Shown here in pieces: positions 18,675 to 48,503 of a DNA stretch of 64,000 bases. A program made the translations under genes and the position numbers. Below the pieces are notes generated by a model. It was given only the letters and a program-made list of their open reading frames with translations. It searched no databases and was not told the DNA's origin. Every line of letters begins with the position of its first letter. The first letter of the stretch is position 1. Origin of the DNA: Amia ocellicauda (lineage: Eukaryota; Chordata; Actinopteri; Amiiformes; Amiidae). The stretch is taken from contig NC_089853.1 of the NCBI RefSeq assembly GCF_036373705.1, positions 4,946,905 to 5,010,904 of the forward strand. Direction: 5' to 3'.

Positions 18675-21600
18675 GTAAGTGAAACATTATAACTTAGCAG
18701 TGCTCTGATGAAGATTTGTTTCATATTTATATTCATCCATGTACATAGATTGCATTATATATATGTGTAAAAATTGAATTTAGTTTAATTATTAACATTA
18801 TTATCTTGGTCCGCTTTTTCTGATCGCAATGCACTGCTATTAGTTACCAGTGCTGTAGGTAAGCCTTCAAATCGGAAGGTGGGCTACATTGGGTTTTATT
18901 TTTTTACAGTCATACAGCAGAATATGTACAATATGAGCTAAGCGACAGGATGCCGATGTTTTTAAAATACTAGAGTTGCCATATGGTCTGTGTGCAGCCT
19001 TTTGTTATGACGCTGAATTGTTCGCATAAGGCTGTGCTCCCTAGTGTTGCAAAAAGAAAAGCATCTGGGGAAGTATATGAAAATGGAGACTATACGATAC
19101 ACTGTAACTGTCCCTTTAAAGGGCAGACGGGAAAAACGAGTGGCAGGTCACCGGCTAAACGCACGATCAACCGTCTCCACAGAGAGCTCTGCGACATTAC
19201 TGATCAGGCGTGCTTATATTAAAAGCACTGCGTTTCGAGGGCATGGCACAAGTGGGTCACTACGGTGGAAACGCATTTTGCAAGCCCTAGTGTTATTGCT
19301 AGTGGTGTGGCAGTCCGTATCTCAAAGTGGTATATTGTTTAATAGATGTATCGGAAATTGATTCACATTATTCATTATCTATATAGATAGGCTGGTGATG
19401 TCAGATGTTAACTGAGGCTGGTTTACTTTCCTACATGCTGCTGCTGCTGCTGCAATAATGTACTGGTGTATGTAGTGCACTTTGTGTTGCAGTGCCTGAT
19501 AGAGCTATCCTCTGCATTGGGTTATATTTCAAATGCATTTTCTGTTCAAGGGAACATTGTGATTTTATTGTACTATCCTGATAGAAGATATATTTTATCA
19601 CAAGCCATGGATGTTGTAGATCCTTTTCACTGAAACGTTTTGTTAGAAGAAAGCAGGAAGTTTGTACTGGACACATTATTGTTTAAGTCACGTTTCAGCC
19701 TCTTGGATAGATTGTACTTGTAAAGCAGAAAAAGTGAAAGATTCTTATGCCCAGTGTTTGTTATTTTTGCTGCACCTTTACACAGCACTTTCATTTCAGT
19801 CTCTGTTACTGTTGTGAACCTCCTGAAGTCAAGGGGATCCGGCCCAATGCCTTGCCTGGTGCCGCTGTCTCTAAAGACCTCCTGAACTGTGACACCGCTT
19901 TCCAGTGAAATGTTATCACGTCCAATGGGCTGTTGTAAAATAAAGTGCTGATAAAGTACAAGCAGTTGAAAAGCAGACCCAAGAGATTTAATGCATAAAT
20001 ATCCTTACCAGCAGTCAATACAAGTTGTTGAGTTTTTCCTGTCGTACAAAAGGAGGCCGTGCTGTCAATGTCTAAAACCTCAAGCCAAAGACAAGGCTTG
20101 TGGTTCTGCCTGTTTACTTCACTGTGGGTTTCATATCACTCACACTTCACACAGTATTTAACTTTCCTAAAAGTGTACCACAGAATAAACGTTTGTTTGA
20201 TCATTTTGTTTTCCTACTTCTATGGTTCTCTATGAAACTATCTTTTATCTATCATTGTTTACTGTATACTGGCCCTAGGATGAGGTGTTGTGAAGTACTG
20301 AGAAACAAAGCTTCGGATACACCTCTGTAGCACTAGATGCTGCTGTTCATTGAGATTAGCAGCTGTGTGTACATTGTCACGTTTCCATTTTATCCAATTA
20401 ATAACAGAATCTGCTTTTTGTTAGAATTTTGCTAGAATGTATCGTTGCATTTTGTGAACACTGTTGAAATGTAAGAGATTGTTACATGGGTCAAAGAGAG
20501 TGGGCATGTGTTTCAGTAATGTCACATGCTCAACAAAAAGGCCCTGTCTTTGAACTGCTCATAGACATGGGTCAGAGTTTCAAAACATGCCAGTGATGGA
20601 AACCAAGGGGAAATGCTGTGCGGTACAGACAGACTTCCCAGAGCATTGCAAACTAGAGCTCTGGCATGAGTTCCTTCTTTACCAAAATGCCCACTTATTA
20701 ACTGTGGCCTTCCTAAACTTTATTTGCAGTGTATTTTACAGTAATGATTTATTAATGTCTGCTGGTAGCATTCTCTATAGGGTCTGTGCACATGTTTAAG
20801 TTTACAGACGCAAAAGAGCATCAGTTTCATAGCTGTCTAACATCTTCATAAAACTGCAAGATGTGTAACCCAATGCAGACAAGTCCCAAAGGCTGCTCGG
20901 CTTGTTTTTCTCTTACTTGGATGCCCTCCAAATAGGTTAACCGGACTAAACACTGTCTATGAGCAAAGTTTTCCTCAGTGTTGACCATTCCTTCTCTGGC
21001 TGTCCCTCCCCGTTTCTTGTTTTTGAAATGCCCATCGTTCGAATACAGATTCTATATGTTTGAATTCTAATAAGCTAGTTCTGTAGACTGCAGAAAGTCC
21101 ATTTGGTTACACATTCAAAATACCTAGATTGTTTTACCCCACATACAGGCGATTGCCTGAATTAAACAAACCAAAACCCATTCTAAGTAGGAGATCTAGG
21201 TAAATGAATTAGTCTGCTGGAGTTTACACTTTTCAGCTGAGTATGGGAGGGCCTGATGTTTTATACTGAATAAGACTTGCAGTTAAGGTGTCTGGAGAAT
21301 GACAAATCAACAAAGAGAAACACAAAAGTCTTCAACTAGCTTTTGTTCAATGATAACCTATTTACAGGGCCATTAATGTCCTCTTGTGAAATACGTTCTG
21401 ATTAAACCACAGTAAATCGCAGGAAGGCGGCACAATGTTTTTGTCTTGTTGATAATAATGTGTTTTGTGTCGAGGAAAGGCAGGACATAGTTCCTCAAAA
21501 TTACTCTGAAGGAGTCTGTGTGTCAGTCAGTAGTTTGAGTTATGTGGACAAAGTACATCTTTCACTTGTAGCTCATATGCATATCCTTTGCTTCTGAAGA

Positions 21601-22176
21601 ATGATTTTAATAACTATTGTATATCTCTCCAATATCTTTTTTTCAACAAGACAATTATCACATTACTTATTTTCAAGGATGAGCTTATAATGGTTTGAAG
21701 ACTGAACTTTATTGTAACAGTGTCTTATCCATTGGTTTTAATTTAATGTGGTTCTTGGTATCAGTTCCTTTATCAATAAGCCAAGTGATGTTATGTAACC
21801 TTTCAGGTTTGCCAACTTTAAAGGGTAAGTTTGTTTTATAAACCTGTGTTGCCAACCTGTATTCACCACACCCCCCTGGGCATAAGGAACCAGTGTTTCT
21901 TTAGGGTAAATAAATGGCACTGCATAAATGTGTTAATTGTATTTTTGTTCCTGTTGTTTATCCTGAGTGCATGTGGCAATTTATTATAAAGTCATATCTA
22001 CAGCATCAATGAAAAGGGACGAATATTAGGCTAGAATACTTCTTTGTAGCTTACTTGTAGTTATAGTACATAAAAGAGCATTTCTCTGAGAATGTGCTCA
22101 TCCTCCAGAAACTGCGCCTGCCTTCCTGCGTCTATGGATTCGGCCCTTAACCGTTATTCTCCTCTTCACCGCTCAG
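18675..22176 (+). other. DHCR7: DHCR7 intron 1
   Basis: The 3.5-kb stretch between the non-coding first exon and the ATG exon. It ends in a pyrimidine-rich acceptor (CTCCTCTTCACCGCTCAG). A short (CTG)5 run is at 19438-19453. No other exon is supported. Confidence 0.6.
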
Positions 22177-22182
22177 ATAGCT

Positions 22183-26281
<4,099 letters not shown>

Positions 26282-28126
26282 GTTGCAAAACTTTTATACG
26301 TCGAATATTTTTTTTTTTGTGTGGAAATTCTACCAAAACGTACATATCTATGTATTTTTTCTGTGCTTTTGCTGTGGGAGGAGTTTTTGGGAATGTAGGT
26401 TGGGGGGGGGGGGGTGGGAGAGATCACTGTAAAGGTTCCCTGTCATAGATAACATTTCAAGTTTTGATTGGTGAGGTGAGGAACTCCAGCAGAAACACAA
26501 CACTTCTTTGTCAAAGAGAAAAATGGTTAAGCACGTACTAGCGGACTATGACGGATTTCTGATTCCGTTGGCTTCATCTCAATGGATAGACATGCCTGCT
26601 TCAGAGATTAAACTGGTAACATCTTTTAGGTTCCCTTACTGGTGAGCTGAAAACATACTTCATACGTAGCAGAATTACATGCACCGGCATATAAAGGAGG
26701 ACGTGGTTTTTATAAAAAATGTAGCATTTTATGGGTTTTCAAATGCTAGGTAACCGTTCTAAAATTATCTGGATCTACAAATGTTCTAATAAAATGGCAG
26801 AAATAGTGCAGAAGCAACTAACTCTCCATGTGCCGGTGTGGTGGGGTGCTGAGCAATGCTGCCAATCTGGCATAGGCCGGGAAACAAGGCGGCCACATAG
26901 GAGGGCTGTCGGCTGCATCGACGCCTTACTGGGATTTTCCTGCACGGAGCCATTCGTGAAAACAAACACAGAACGAGATTTTTAAAATGCTAAGTAATCT
27001 ATTTTACTACTGGAAACAATTCCAATTTACTTTGAAACATACTTAAATCACTGTTAAGACCAGGAGAACTAAGGTCTTGAGTTACGTCTGATTTTTAAAT
27101 ATTTTCCAGAAAAGGGAGCGAAACACAAACTGTATTTGTCTTGAACTGAAAAAGATTGTATTAAAGACTGTTGGGCGTTAATTCACTTTACATACTCCTG
27201 TGTATTTATTGATGCATCTCTTATTTATAGATTTTTCAGGTGTACATGTGTGTTTTTTCTAACAGAACTCCAGGAAACCGATGACACCCTGAAAATCCGG
27301 GACTCAAAAACCAATCATACCTTAGAGCAAAAAAATAAAATAATGCTATGGATTCCAGTCCACAGGTGCGGTTGTGTGTATCCAAGGGATGCACTTCAAC
27401 AGCAGTCCAAAAACCGCACGATCGCCTAGAAATGAAAGAATGTGAAATGGGTCAGAATGGGTTTTGGGGGAAATTCTGCACGACCCATGACAGGATGCAA
27501 CGCGGAGGAGAACCAGCTGTTGTGTGAGTAGCTGCTGTAGGAGGACTTTCTTGCTGAAGGCCCTGTTGACCACATCCATCCATAGACAACCCTAGCACAA
27601 CACTATCAACACATTTCAGAACATTAATGCCAACACATTGGAGCAACGCTTGAGCTTTTTAGCCTGTCTTCCTTTTAGAAGCACACAATAAAAAAAGGAC
27701 AAAATACGTTAAACAGGCATTTCAAAATATAGTATCCTGCTACATTATTTGCAAAAAGGCATGTATGCATAACTTAAACGCCTCAACCGACCCCTGGGAC
27801 TGTGTATACATTCACAAACAAATCTGCCGGGTTTACACACAATCTTCATGTTTATCTTGGCTCTGGATGCGAGATTGTGAGCCATCCGTTTCTGTTTCTA
27901 AGGATAACGTCAGTTGTGATTATAATGCAGAGAACAGAAAACTGCAAACCGACAGGTAGGCACAATGCAAAATAAGACCCGAGAGCGGCTCTGTGGTCTC
28001 CTGAGGGCTCTGCGCAAAGCTGTTTACCCAGAAATCACTTCTGAGCTGGTGTGTGCGAGGCCATATGGGAGATAATTTAAACACCTACACAACAGCAAAA
28101 TTAAGCTGTGTGGGTTGTCTTTTTTG

Positions 28127-28164
<38 letters not shown>

Positions 28165-31100
28165 ATGATTTTTAGTGCTTACTGTGTTTAAAAAAATCTG
28201 ATCGAGTGAACGACAGTAAATTAATAAAATATATTTTAATCAGTATTGATGCTTTTAGCTTTTGGTTTTAAAGTAAACGAGAAAATTTGGAAATATACCC
28301 TGAATGGTTAGGAGACAAGAAAATTGATGGTCCTAAAGGATTTAAGAGATCTGATGCACGAGAGCAGCAACACACATTTCGAAGCCCCGTCGTCTGTAAC
28401 AAATAGGCACAGGTTGGAGCGGGATTTCAGTTTATTTACATTTGAGTTAGGCCAAGCGAGCGCATGTTGCTTCTTTCCATCTGCGCTCGCAACGTATAGG
28501 AGTGTGTGTTTAATTTAGCCGAGAATGGAGGAGCAAAGCCTAAATAAGTATAATATTTAGATGTGAAGTTTTTCCATTTATATTTGACATATTATTTGCT
28601 CATTACACGATCAATACTTCTGAATTAGCAGTTTTCTGCATTAAATGTATTTTTTCTTACTCTAATTAATGGTGTCTTCATCTGAAGAAGAGGTAGCCCA
28701 TCAAATAACACCAGCAAGAAGATGAGCCGTAGCTAGAGAATGATGATGGACAAGTCACAATAAATGCCTGAAGGTAGAAAACTAAATTTTCATCACATTG
28801 ACAGGACCTTGAAGACTCTTCTGTTTTAAGACAGCAGATGAGGCCTTTTTCAAGTGTTGACTCTGGACTCTGTTACTGTCTTTTATATTGATTGGTTAGT
28901 CTTAACATGAATGTGTGCCTTCCCAAAGTACAAAAGTACAATACATCTTTGTAGAATACATCTATTTAAAAGTGGCAACAAACATTTAGTACACAACCTC
29001 TGCTTGGGCAAGTCTGTAGGGAAAAAAACACAGAAAGAACAGACAATGTTATACGAAAGGGCAAATTTATTTAAAGCACTTTTTCCCTATATAGAAAAAT
29101 ATGTTTGTTTTAACTCAACAATAATAATAAATACAGAACCTGCCATTTATCAGGCTCCCAAAGTACAGAAGTACAATCAATACCCAGTTTCACGATACAG
29201 CAAAGGCACTCGCATGACCGGACACTGGCAGGAAACGAAAAGTGGACGGTTTGGAGGGACACGGATCACGGTGTGGGTTCGGGGGGGGTGGGGGTGATAG
29301 CGTTCACAACGTCATCTTACGGCCCTCGTACAGGTGACGGGACCACCGATTGAGACCGCATTGTTTCCCTCGCTTTACTCTTCGGATGTGAACTTCCTTT
29401 ACGAGTGTCTTTGAGAGTGAAGTAAATCCACAATCGGGACAGGCCTTACGCCAGCGTTAAGAAACGGGGGGCCTCGTGCTGATGGTATGCAGAGGTGGGG
29501 GGTGCAGGATTTATGTACACAGCACACAAATCATGATTCCGTAACCTTGGCATGAACCCTTTCCCCGCCCCCTGTCTCCCTTTAGCGTTTATGGGCTGTA
29601 TTTATGTTTAAATCCTCTTATTCCACTCATTGTCAAAAAGACCGCTTCCCTGCCTGAAAACTCATCCAGACATGCCTGTGTTCCCAGAAAACTGCTGATC
29701 CCTGGCCTGTAAGAGCAGCTGTGTGTGGCACGGCATTTTGCACATTTAGTTCTATGGTGTCCTATTACTATAAGCATTTTGTCCCGATTAACGGAGACAC
29801 TATTCAGCGGCGAAGGTGCATTTCTCCAGGTGATTCCATCTTGTTATTTTCACTGCCAGTTGAAACAGCTTGACATTTACCATGTATGTGTCCTAAGGTA
29901 GCTGAAAAATTGATGCTTTTTCCAAGAATACCGACATGGGTACTCCAGGGATATTTTTCTAGGATTGTGTCTTTGGGCTACAAACAGATTATTAATATTG
30001 AAATGGACTGTTCAAATGGAGGGGAGAATGTACTGGACAGCTAAGGAGTTTCAGCGTTTTCATTTCCAGTCAATATAGAACAGACGCTGCATTATCGCTT
30101 CAATTTGGGAAATAAAAAAAATATGTCCTTGAAAAATAATCTGGTCCTCAACAGCATGAAAGAAATTGTTAAGCAACACCAACAAAACAAATGCACTCGG
30201 GTTCTCCAGATCTCCAGGCGGCTGCAAGGGGTCATTTAGCCAAACAAGTCCCTTAATATCGCGTTCAGATATTTCAGTAGCTTTAAGGCAAAATCATTTT
30301 CATGGGGAGGCGAGGGGGTTGAATCAATGTGGGTGGATTGAAAGACAAACCCACAGCTAGTCTTGCATCCATTATGGGCTTGTTTTGGTCCAGGGTGGCA
30401 ACAGTTGTATATAACAGTTGAGGACTACTTTTAAATGTATTTAATAACTAAATAATTGTTAATATAATCTCAGGCACATCCCCGTAAAGGACATTTGCAT
30501 TTACTGCCAATTAACATATAATTAAAAGTAACAAATGATTCCTAGATGATTGGAAAGTTCTGGCACAAGATATGGGATGTGGATTTCTCCGTGTGAAATG
30601 CTAATCTGTTTACTCTCGAGTGGGAATTCGGCACACATATGTGATACACGGGAGGCGAGGACAGCCGTGTTTCTTTGAGTGACAGAAAAAGCCACTTTGA
30701 GTTTATTCTTCATGAATGTGGATTTGTTCTGTAGTAACTTCATAAATATATTACCTGTGTAAAATGTATATATTTGTGCTGTATCTTTGATATCATACCT
30801 GTATTTGTTTTTAAATTACTTATTACACTTTCTTGGCTCAAAAGGCTGATAGTGCAATTGTTTTTTAAATGCAATAAATTGCATTTAGCATCTTCCTGTT
30901 GATGGCAAGACTGATATGGGAAAAAATAATTTAAATGAAGCACAGTTGAGATTTTGAGTGGCCAATCAAAATGCACCCAAAGGAAATTAAAGTTACCAAA
31001 CCGTCTGAACATTTCTGGAGGGTGTAGAACACAGATCCGACACCATTTTGGATCCTTCCCAGACAAACACTTGCACTCGACTAAATACGGGCAATACGGT

Positions 31101-31932
31101 TTCTTTGAAAGAGCAAAATATAGGAATAGAAAAGTAATGCAATTATTATGTCATAGTATAATCAAAACTTATACATCGTTATATGAATCATTTACATCTA
31201 ATAACAAAATATCTTAAATAATTTAAATATCAAGAAAAATAATAAGGCTAAATGTTTTGTCTTTTTCCAGTCATCTCGTCTTTTCAGCTCCTGCAGAGTC
31301 CACCCACTGATTCGAACTGGCGCTGCAGAAAAAGCCAGTCCATAGTCCGTAGGTCTGTCCGTCTCCGCGGATCTCGTCTCCTGTCCCTTCGTTCACAGCT
31401 TCCGTTCACTTTTGGTGCCAGTAAAACTTTTCGTAGGTGTGTGTGTGTGGGGTGCCAGTGAAACACCAACAAGGACAGACTGATTGTCAAAAAATATAAA
31501 TAAAGAAAGTAGTACGTATATATATATTTGTTCAATTTCTTAAAGCAAGTTTAGATTTGTTTTCCTTTCCCCCCCAACCACGCTGCCGTTGAGCGTTTGG
31601 TTGCGGAATTCAGTCGCCTCCCTTCCTTAGCATCTTGTTCCCGTCACCCTAGCGGTGTGCGGTCTGTGAGAGAGTGGGGCGGGGGGGGCAGACTCGTGTG
31701 CCCTGTTGCTCCATGCTCGGTATTTCTCGTGGTGATAGAGGATAGTTATCTCGAGTGCAGTTCCTTCTTATCGAGGCCTTCATAAATATCTGAATCTTGT
31801 TCTCGGGTCAGTAATGCTTACACCCATGCCTCATGAGGGCAGCCTCAAAACCCCACCAACCGGGCTGTCCTTTGGCCGATACCCACGGTCGGGAGGGCTG
31901 TCAGACAGGAGGCCAATTCGGCTCCGTTCGCT
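26282..31932. other. Convergent intergenic region DHCR7 / LARGE2
   Basis: Holds the 3' untranslated regions of DHCR7 (plus) and LARGE2 (minus). A possible DHCR7 polyadenylation signal, AATAAA, is at 26788-26793. A possible LARGE2 signal (plus-strand TTTATT) is at 30702-30707. Both are weakly supported single hexamers. A (GT)n tract lies at 28130-28162. No protein-coding exon was recognised. Confidence 0.5.
28130..28162. repeat. (GT)n microsatellite
   Basis: About 16 GT units between DHCR7 and LARGE2. Confidence 0.95.
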
Positions 31933-44952
<13,020 letters not shown>

Positions 44953-45033
44953 TGTGGGAAGGCAAGGGTTAAAGGGCCGGAGATGTTCAGGTGGGGTTCA
45001 GTCCCACGCCAGCTAGCTGCAGCATCCTAACAT
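44953..45033 (-). promoter_or_regulatory. LARGE2: LARGE2 5' untranslated part of first coding exon, with two uORFs
   Basis: A polypyrimidine tract and CAG acceptor end at 45034 on the minus strand, so the exon runs 45033-44853 and an upstream non-coding exon is implied. The first three transcribed bases form an ATG of a six-codon uORF (MLGCCS, stop at 45013). A second, overlapping uORF starts at 45025 (12 residues, stop at 44987). Both end before the main ATG at 44952. They would be used only if this exon is entered as shown. Confidence 0.55.
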
Positions 45034-46816
45034 CTGAAACACAGAAAGGAAGACATGGTTAGACCCTAACCCAGGGCGCTCTTTCATCCAGTCAACAGTC
45101 AAACTTTGATCAGCGCTCTATTACCCGGCAAAGAAAGACATTGACTTCTGCAGATTTAATTAGGCTTGTAAGTTAAATAGACTGTTCTGTTGTAGGCTTT
45201 CTTCGCAGTGAAGTGCTTTCTGTTGAATACAAGGTGGTGGATTATTAAATGAATAACTTCTAGTCCTTTATAGTTTTATGATTAGATTAATGAATCACAG
45301 CTGGGTTTAATTAGACACAACCTTTTAGAATATAGGATTAGATACGACTGATAGGAGCTGCGGTAAATGTTAAAAGGAGTTTGACTCACGTATTTGGAGA
45401 CGGTGTATTTTTGGGGGAGAGGGGTGTCAATAATTTGGAGCTTAATCTCAGGGCAACTACAGTACAATTTGGTTTCTGATCTCATGATGCTAGAAAGCCA
45501 AACTTGCACTGAACGGACGTAGGGAAACCGCAAACTATTTGTCATTTTATACTTTTAAAATATATACTTTTGTAAATAATTAACGTCATTGAAAAAATAG
45601 AAACGTACAAACATCTACGCAGCTTCTTTTCAGAGAATGCATATTACAAAATTAAGAAATCAAGACTAATTTTCCACCCAAGGTTTTTCACCGGGTCCTG
45701 TGTTTTGTGAATCACACCACTCAAGAGGTCTGGGCCCCGCGAAGAGGCACAGAAATCGTCCCACTCCCTTGGGAACGAAGTATGAATAAAAGGCAGTGTT
45801 CTGTACTTAACAGTCCGGCATTAAAACCCAGTCCTGCTGCCGCTGCCGCTGGGAAAGAAGGGCGGCGCTTCCCTGCGATGAAAGCGCGAGGCCTCCGAGT
45901 GAATATAAAGAACTGCCACCGGTTCCCTCGGAGGCTGCCGCAATAACTTTCTGTCTCATCTCATTTCTCTCGCTTTCTCAAACAATTAAAGAAGTCAATT
46001 CCAGAAAGCCGGTGGTAAATTGCCAGAAAAACGTGCCGTGATTGTGTTTACTCTTCAGATCTCCCTGCTCTCTCCATCGCACCTAATAGGGGACTGCTAA
46101 GTCCTGCTCCCTCCGTGCTCCAGCCAGTCACATCTGATTTATCGCGACGAGGCGAGCAGAGAGCAGGCAATTAGGGGATGTCATTTACCATCATGTAGCA
46201 GTCCGCCTGCCTTCCATGCTCTCCGCTCATTTCTCGGCTTGCAGGGAGACAGTTTCCGACTGTAATGGGGTCTCTGTGTCATAAGCACTTGACGCTTCTT
46301 TTATTTGTGATCAACTGAAGGCAAAAACAGGGACTTGGTGTGCGTACACTCCCCCCACGCCACCCACCGACCGACAAGCATCCCGAGGTGCAGAGACAGA
46401 CAGTGTCCCGTCTCCCCTGGGTCTAGTCACACAGAATTTGGGCCTCTGTCAATAAAACGTGGGGGTGAGGGATGGATGTATTGCTGCAATCACTCATCGC
46501 GACTCGTCTTTTCTCTTAAGGACACCCCCTCACTTCCCCCTCCTCCTCTCGGAGCTGATTAAAGTCTTGTTGGCGATGCGCTCCGTGTTGCACCGTCATT
46601 GGCATTCCCCCTCTGTTGAACAGTTAAACGATTTCACTTCAGGCCAAGAGAGATTAGCATTTAACCCAGACTCCATGAATTAAAGTGCACGATATAAATG
46701 GCGCCTGCAGGAGGTAGAGTGCCCTGGTATTTAGGGGGTGCCGGGGAACAGAATCCAGGAGATAATTCTGAATAAATGGCTTAGAGATCATTTTGAAAGG
46801 CAAGACATTTTATACA
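45034..46816. other. Upstream of LARGE2, non-coding
   Basis: No gene recognised. Moderately GC-rich patches occur near 45830-45940. An upstream LARGE2 non-coding exon could lie here or further right, but none can be located by sequence alone. Confidence 0.45.
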
Positions 46817-47092
46817 GGAGCTTTTCCAGATCAGCAGGGACACACGCACCCGGGGACACAAATGGAAATTGGGCTTCAAGGCATTCAAGACAGAAAACAG
46901 GAGACACTTCTTCACACAGAGAGGCGTCACAATCTGAACAAACTCCCCAGCGATGTGGCTGAAGAGACAATCTGGGAACATTCAAAAACAGACTGGATAG
47001 GATCCTTGATCACTTAGTTATTAATGGACACCAAACGAGCACGATGGGGCGAATGGCCTCCTCTCGATTGGATACTGTCTCATGTTCTTATG
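46817..47092 (+). mobile_element. 5'-truncated LINE copy
   Basis: Starts at GGAGCTTTTCCAGATCAGCA and runs to the shared 3' end (GGGCGAATGGCCTCCTCTCG, CATGTTCTTATG). It has the same internal segments as the other copies, with few differences, so it may be one of the younger ones. Confidence 0.85.
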
Positions 47093-47830
47093 TAATTATA
47101 GCTTTCATTTTCATCTGAAAATATAAGGCCTTGATTAATGGACATGATGACAGGGATCGGTTAAAATGGCGGAAGATGACTGATGGCATGGACTGACTTA
47201 TTTGTACCCCAGTAGCTCTGGAGCCGTCACTCCTGTATTTGAAGGTACAGTAAGTCAGCGCAGTCCGTGTCAAGGTCATGTAGAACTAAAAGCTGAGGGT
47301 GCCTGAGCAATAACATTTGAAGAAGAAAGCTAGAGGACAGTCACTGATCTGTAACCACAGACCGGAGAAACACTTCACAGAGCTCAACCACGAGGAGTAA
47401 AGATTAACCACCAAACCCATCCACGTGATCAAAGACCTGCCTACATGGCTGATCACAGGTTCAAAACCCAGCCTGGGGGATTAAGTGGGCTTACTGCCAT
47501 CTTACTCTATCACTGCAGTGTAAGTGGTTATTATAGATCTTTGAGCGCTTGTGTCGCTTGCTGAGGAACAGCAGAGATACAGCCTCCAGTGCCCTGACTC
47601 AATTCCTCTCAACATCTCATGTACATCGGAGATGGTGGAGCTAATAAATGCATTACCCTTTTATCTCTGGAGGTCTGGGCTCAAATCCAGCTGAAATGAA
47701 GTATGCTAGGCTGCCAGCGCAAGAGGCAAAGCTGCTGTGAGGGAGGCAGGCGTGATGGTGGGTGCCACGTATGGATCAGATCATCATGCTGAGGAACCCG
47801 TGTTGTGCCTCGGTCTAGGCCCTCACGATA

Positions 47831-48150
47831 TGGGTGTGTTTCCACTAACAAATACCCGAGCCGAGCCGAAACCAATCATACCTATTTGTCTTATGTCTTA
47901 TATGATTTTCAACCGTGTTATTCGGTAGGTAAAACACAACCAGAACATCATGATCCACTTCATGATTTCACTTTCTTTCGCCGTCACATACATAATTCAT
48001 CATCATCTTGGTTCTCAGCTCGTTCATTATTCGCGACATCAATTGCTCGGCTTGCCTTTCCATAGCGTCAATGCGAGCCCAACGTGCCGATCCATACCAG
48101 GCTGGCATGGTGCCGTCCCAGCACGGCTCGGGTATGTTAGTGTAAACCCA
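47831..48150. mobile_element. MITE with GGGTGTGTTTCCACTAA-type termini
   Basis: About 320 bp with inverted ends: TGGGTGTGTTTCCACTAACA then AATACCCGAGCCG on the left, and CGGCTCGGGTATGTTAGTG then TAAACCCA on the right. About 26 of 31 positions pair. It is unrelated in sequence to the hAT-like elements. The target duplication could not be fixed, so the superfamily is not assigned. Confidence 0.65.
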
Positions 48151-48463
48151 ACATTACAGTTGGGCAAGGGGTAACAATGGGAGCTGACCACACGGGACAA
48201 AGCGCCGGCACGCTGTGGCACATTCAAATTAATTCTCCACTTATAACAAATGCATAATAAACATGTCCTCCCTGCGAGCGGATTGTAACATAGAGCATGT
48301 GACCACGTTGACCTCAGCCTGCCCCCCGGCCGGCTAAACCCTCCTGTAACGTGTTTGGATGTCATTGAGAGGAATCATTTTCCGAGCATCCTGATGTAGA
48401 GCAGACTTTACTGACACCAGAAAGGAAAAGATCTTTGCAAAAATACAAAAATAGCAAAAGGGT

Positions 48464-48466
<3 letters not shown>

Positions 48467-48499
<33 letters not shown>
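48467..48499. repeat. (AT)n microsatellite
   Basis: About 16 AT units. Confidence 0.95.

Positions 48500-48503
<4 letters not shown>

Noticed and set aside
47459..47690. GGTTCAAA-type B-box strings suggesting a tRNA or SINE head
   Set aside because: No matching A box, acceptor stem or cloverleaf could be laid out around them.
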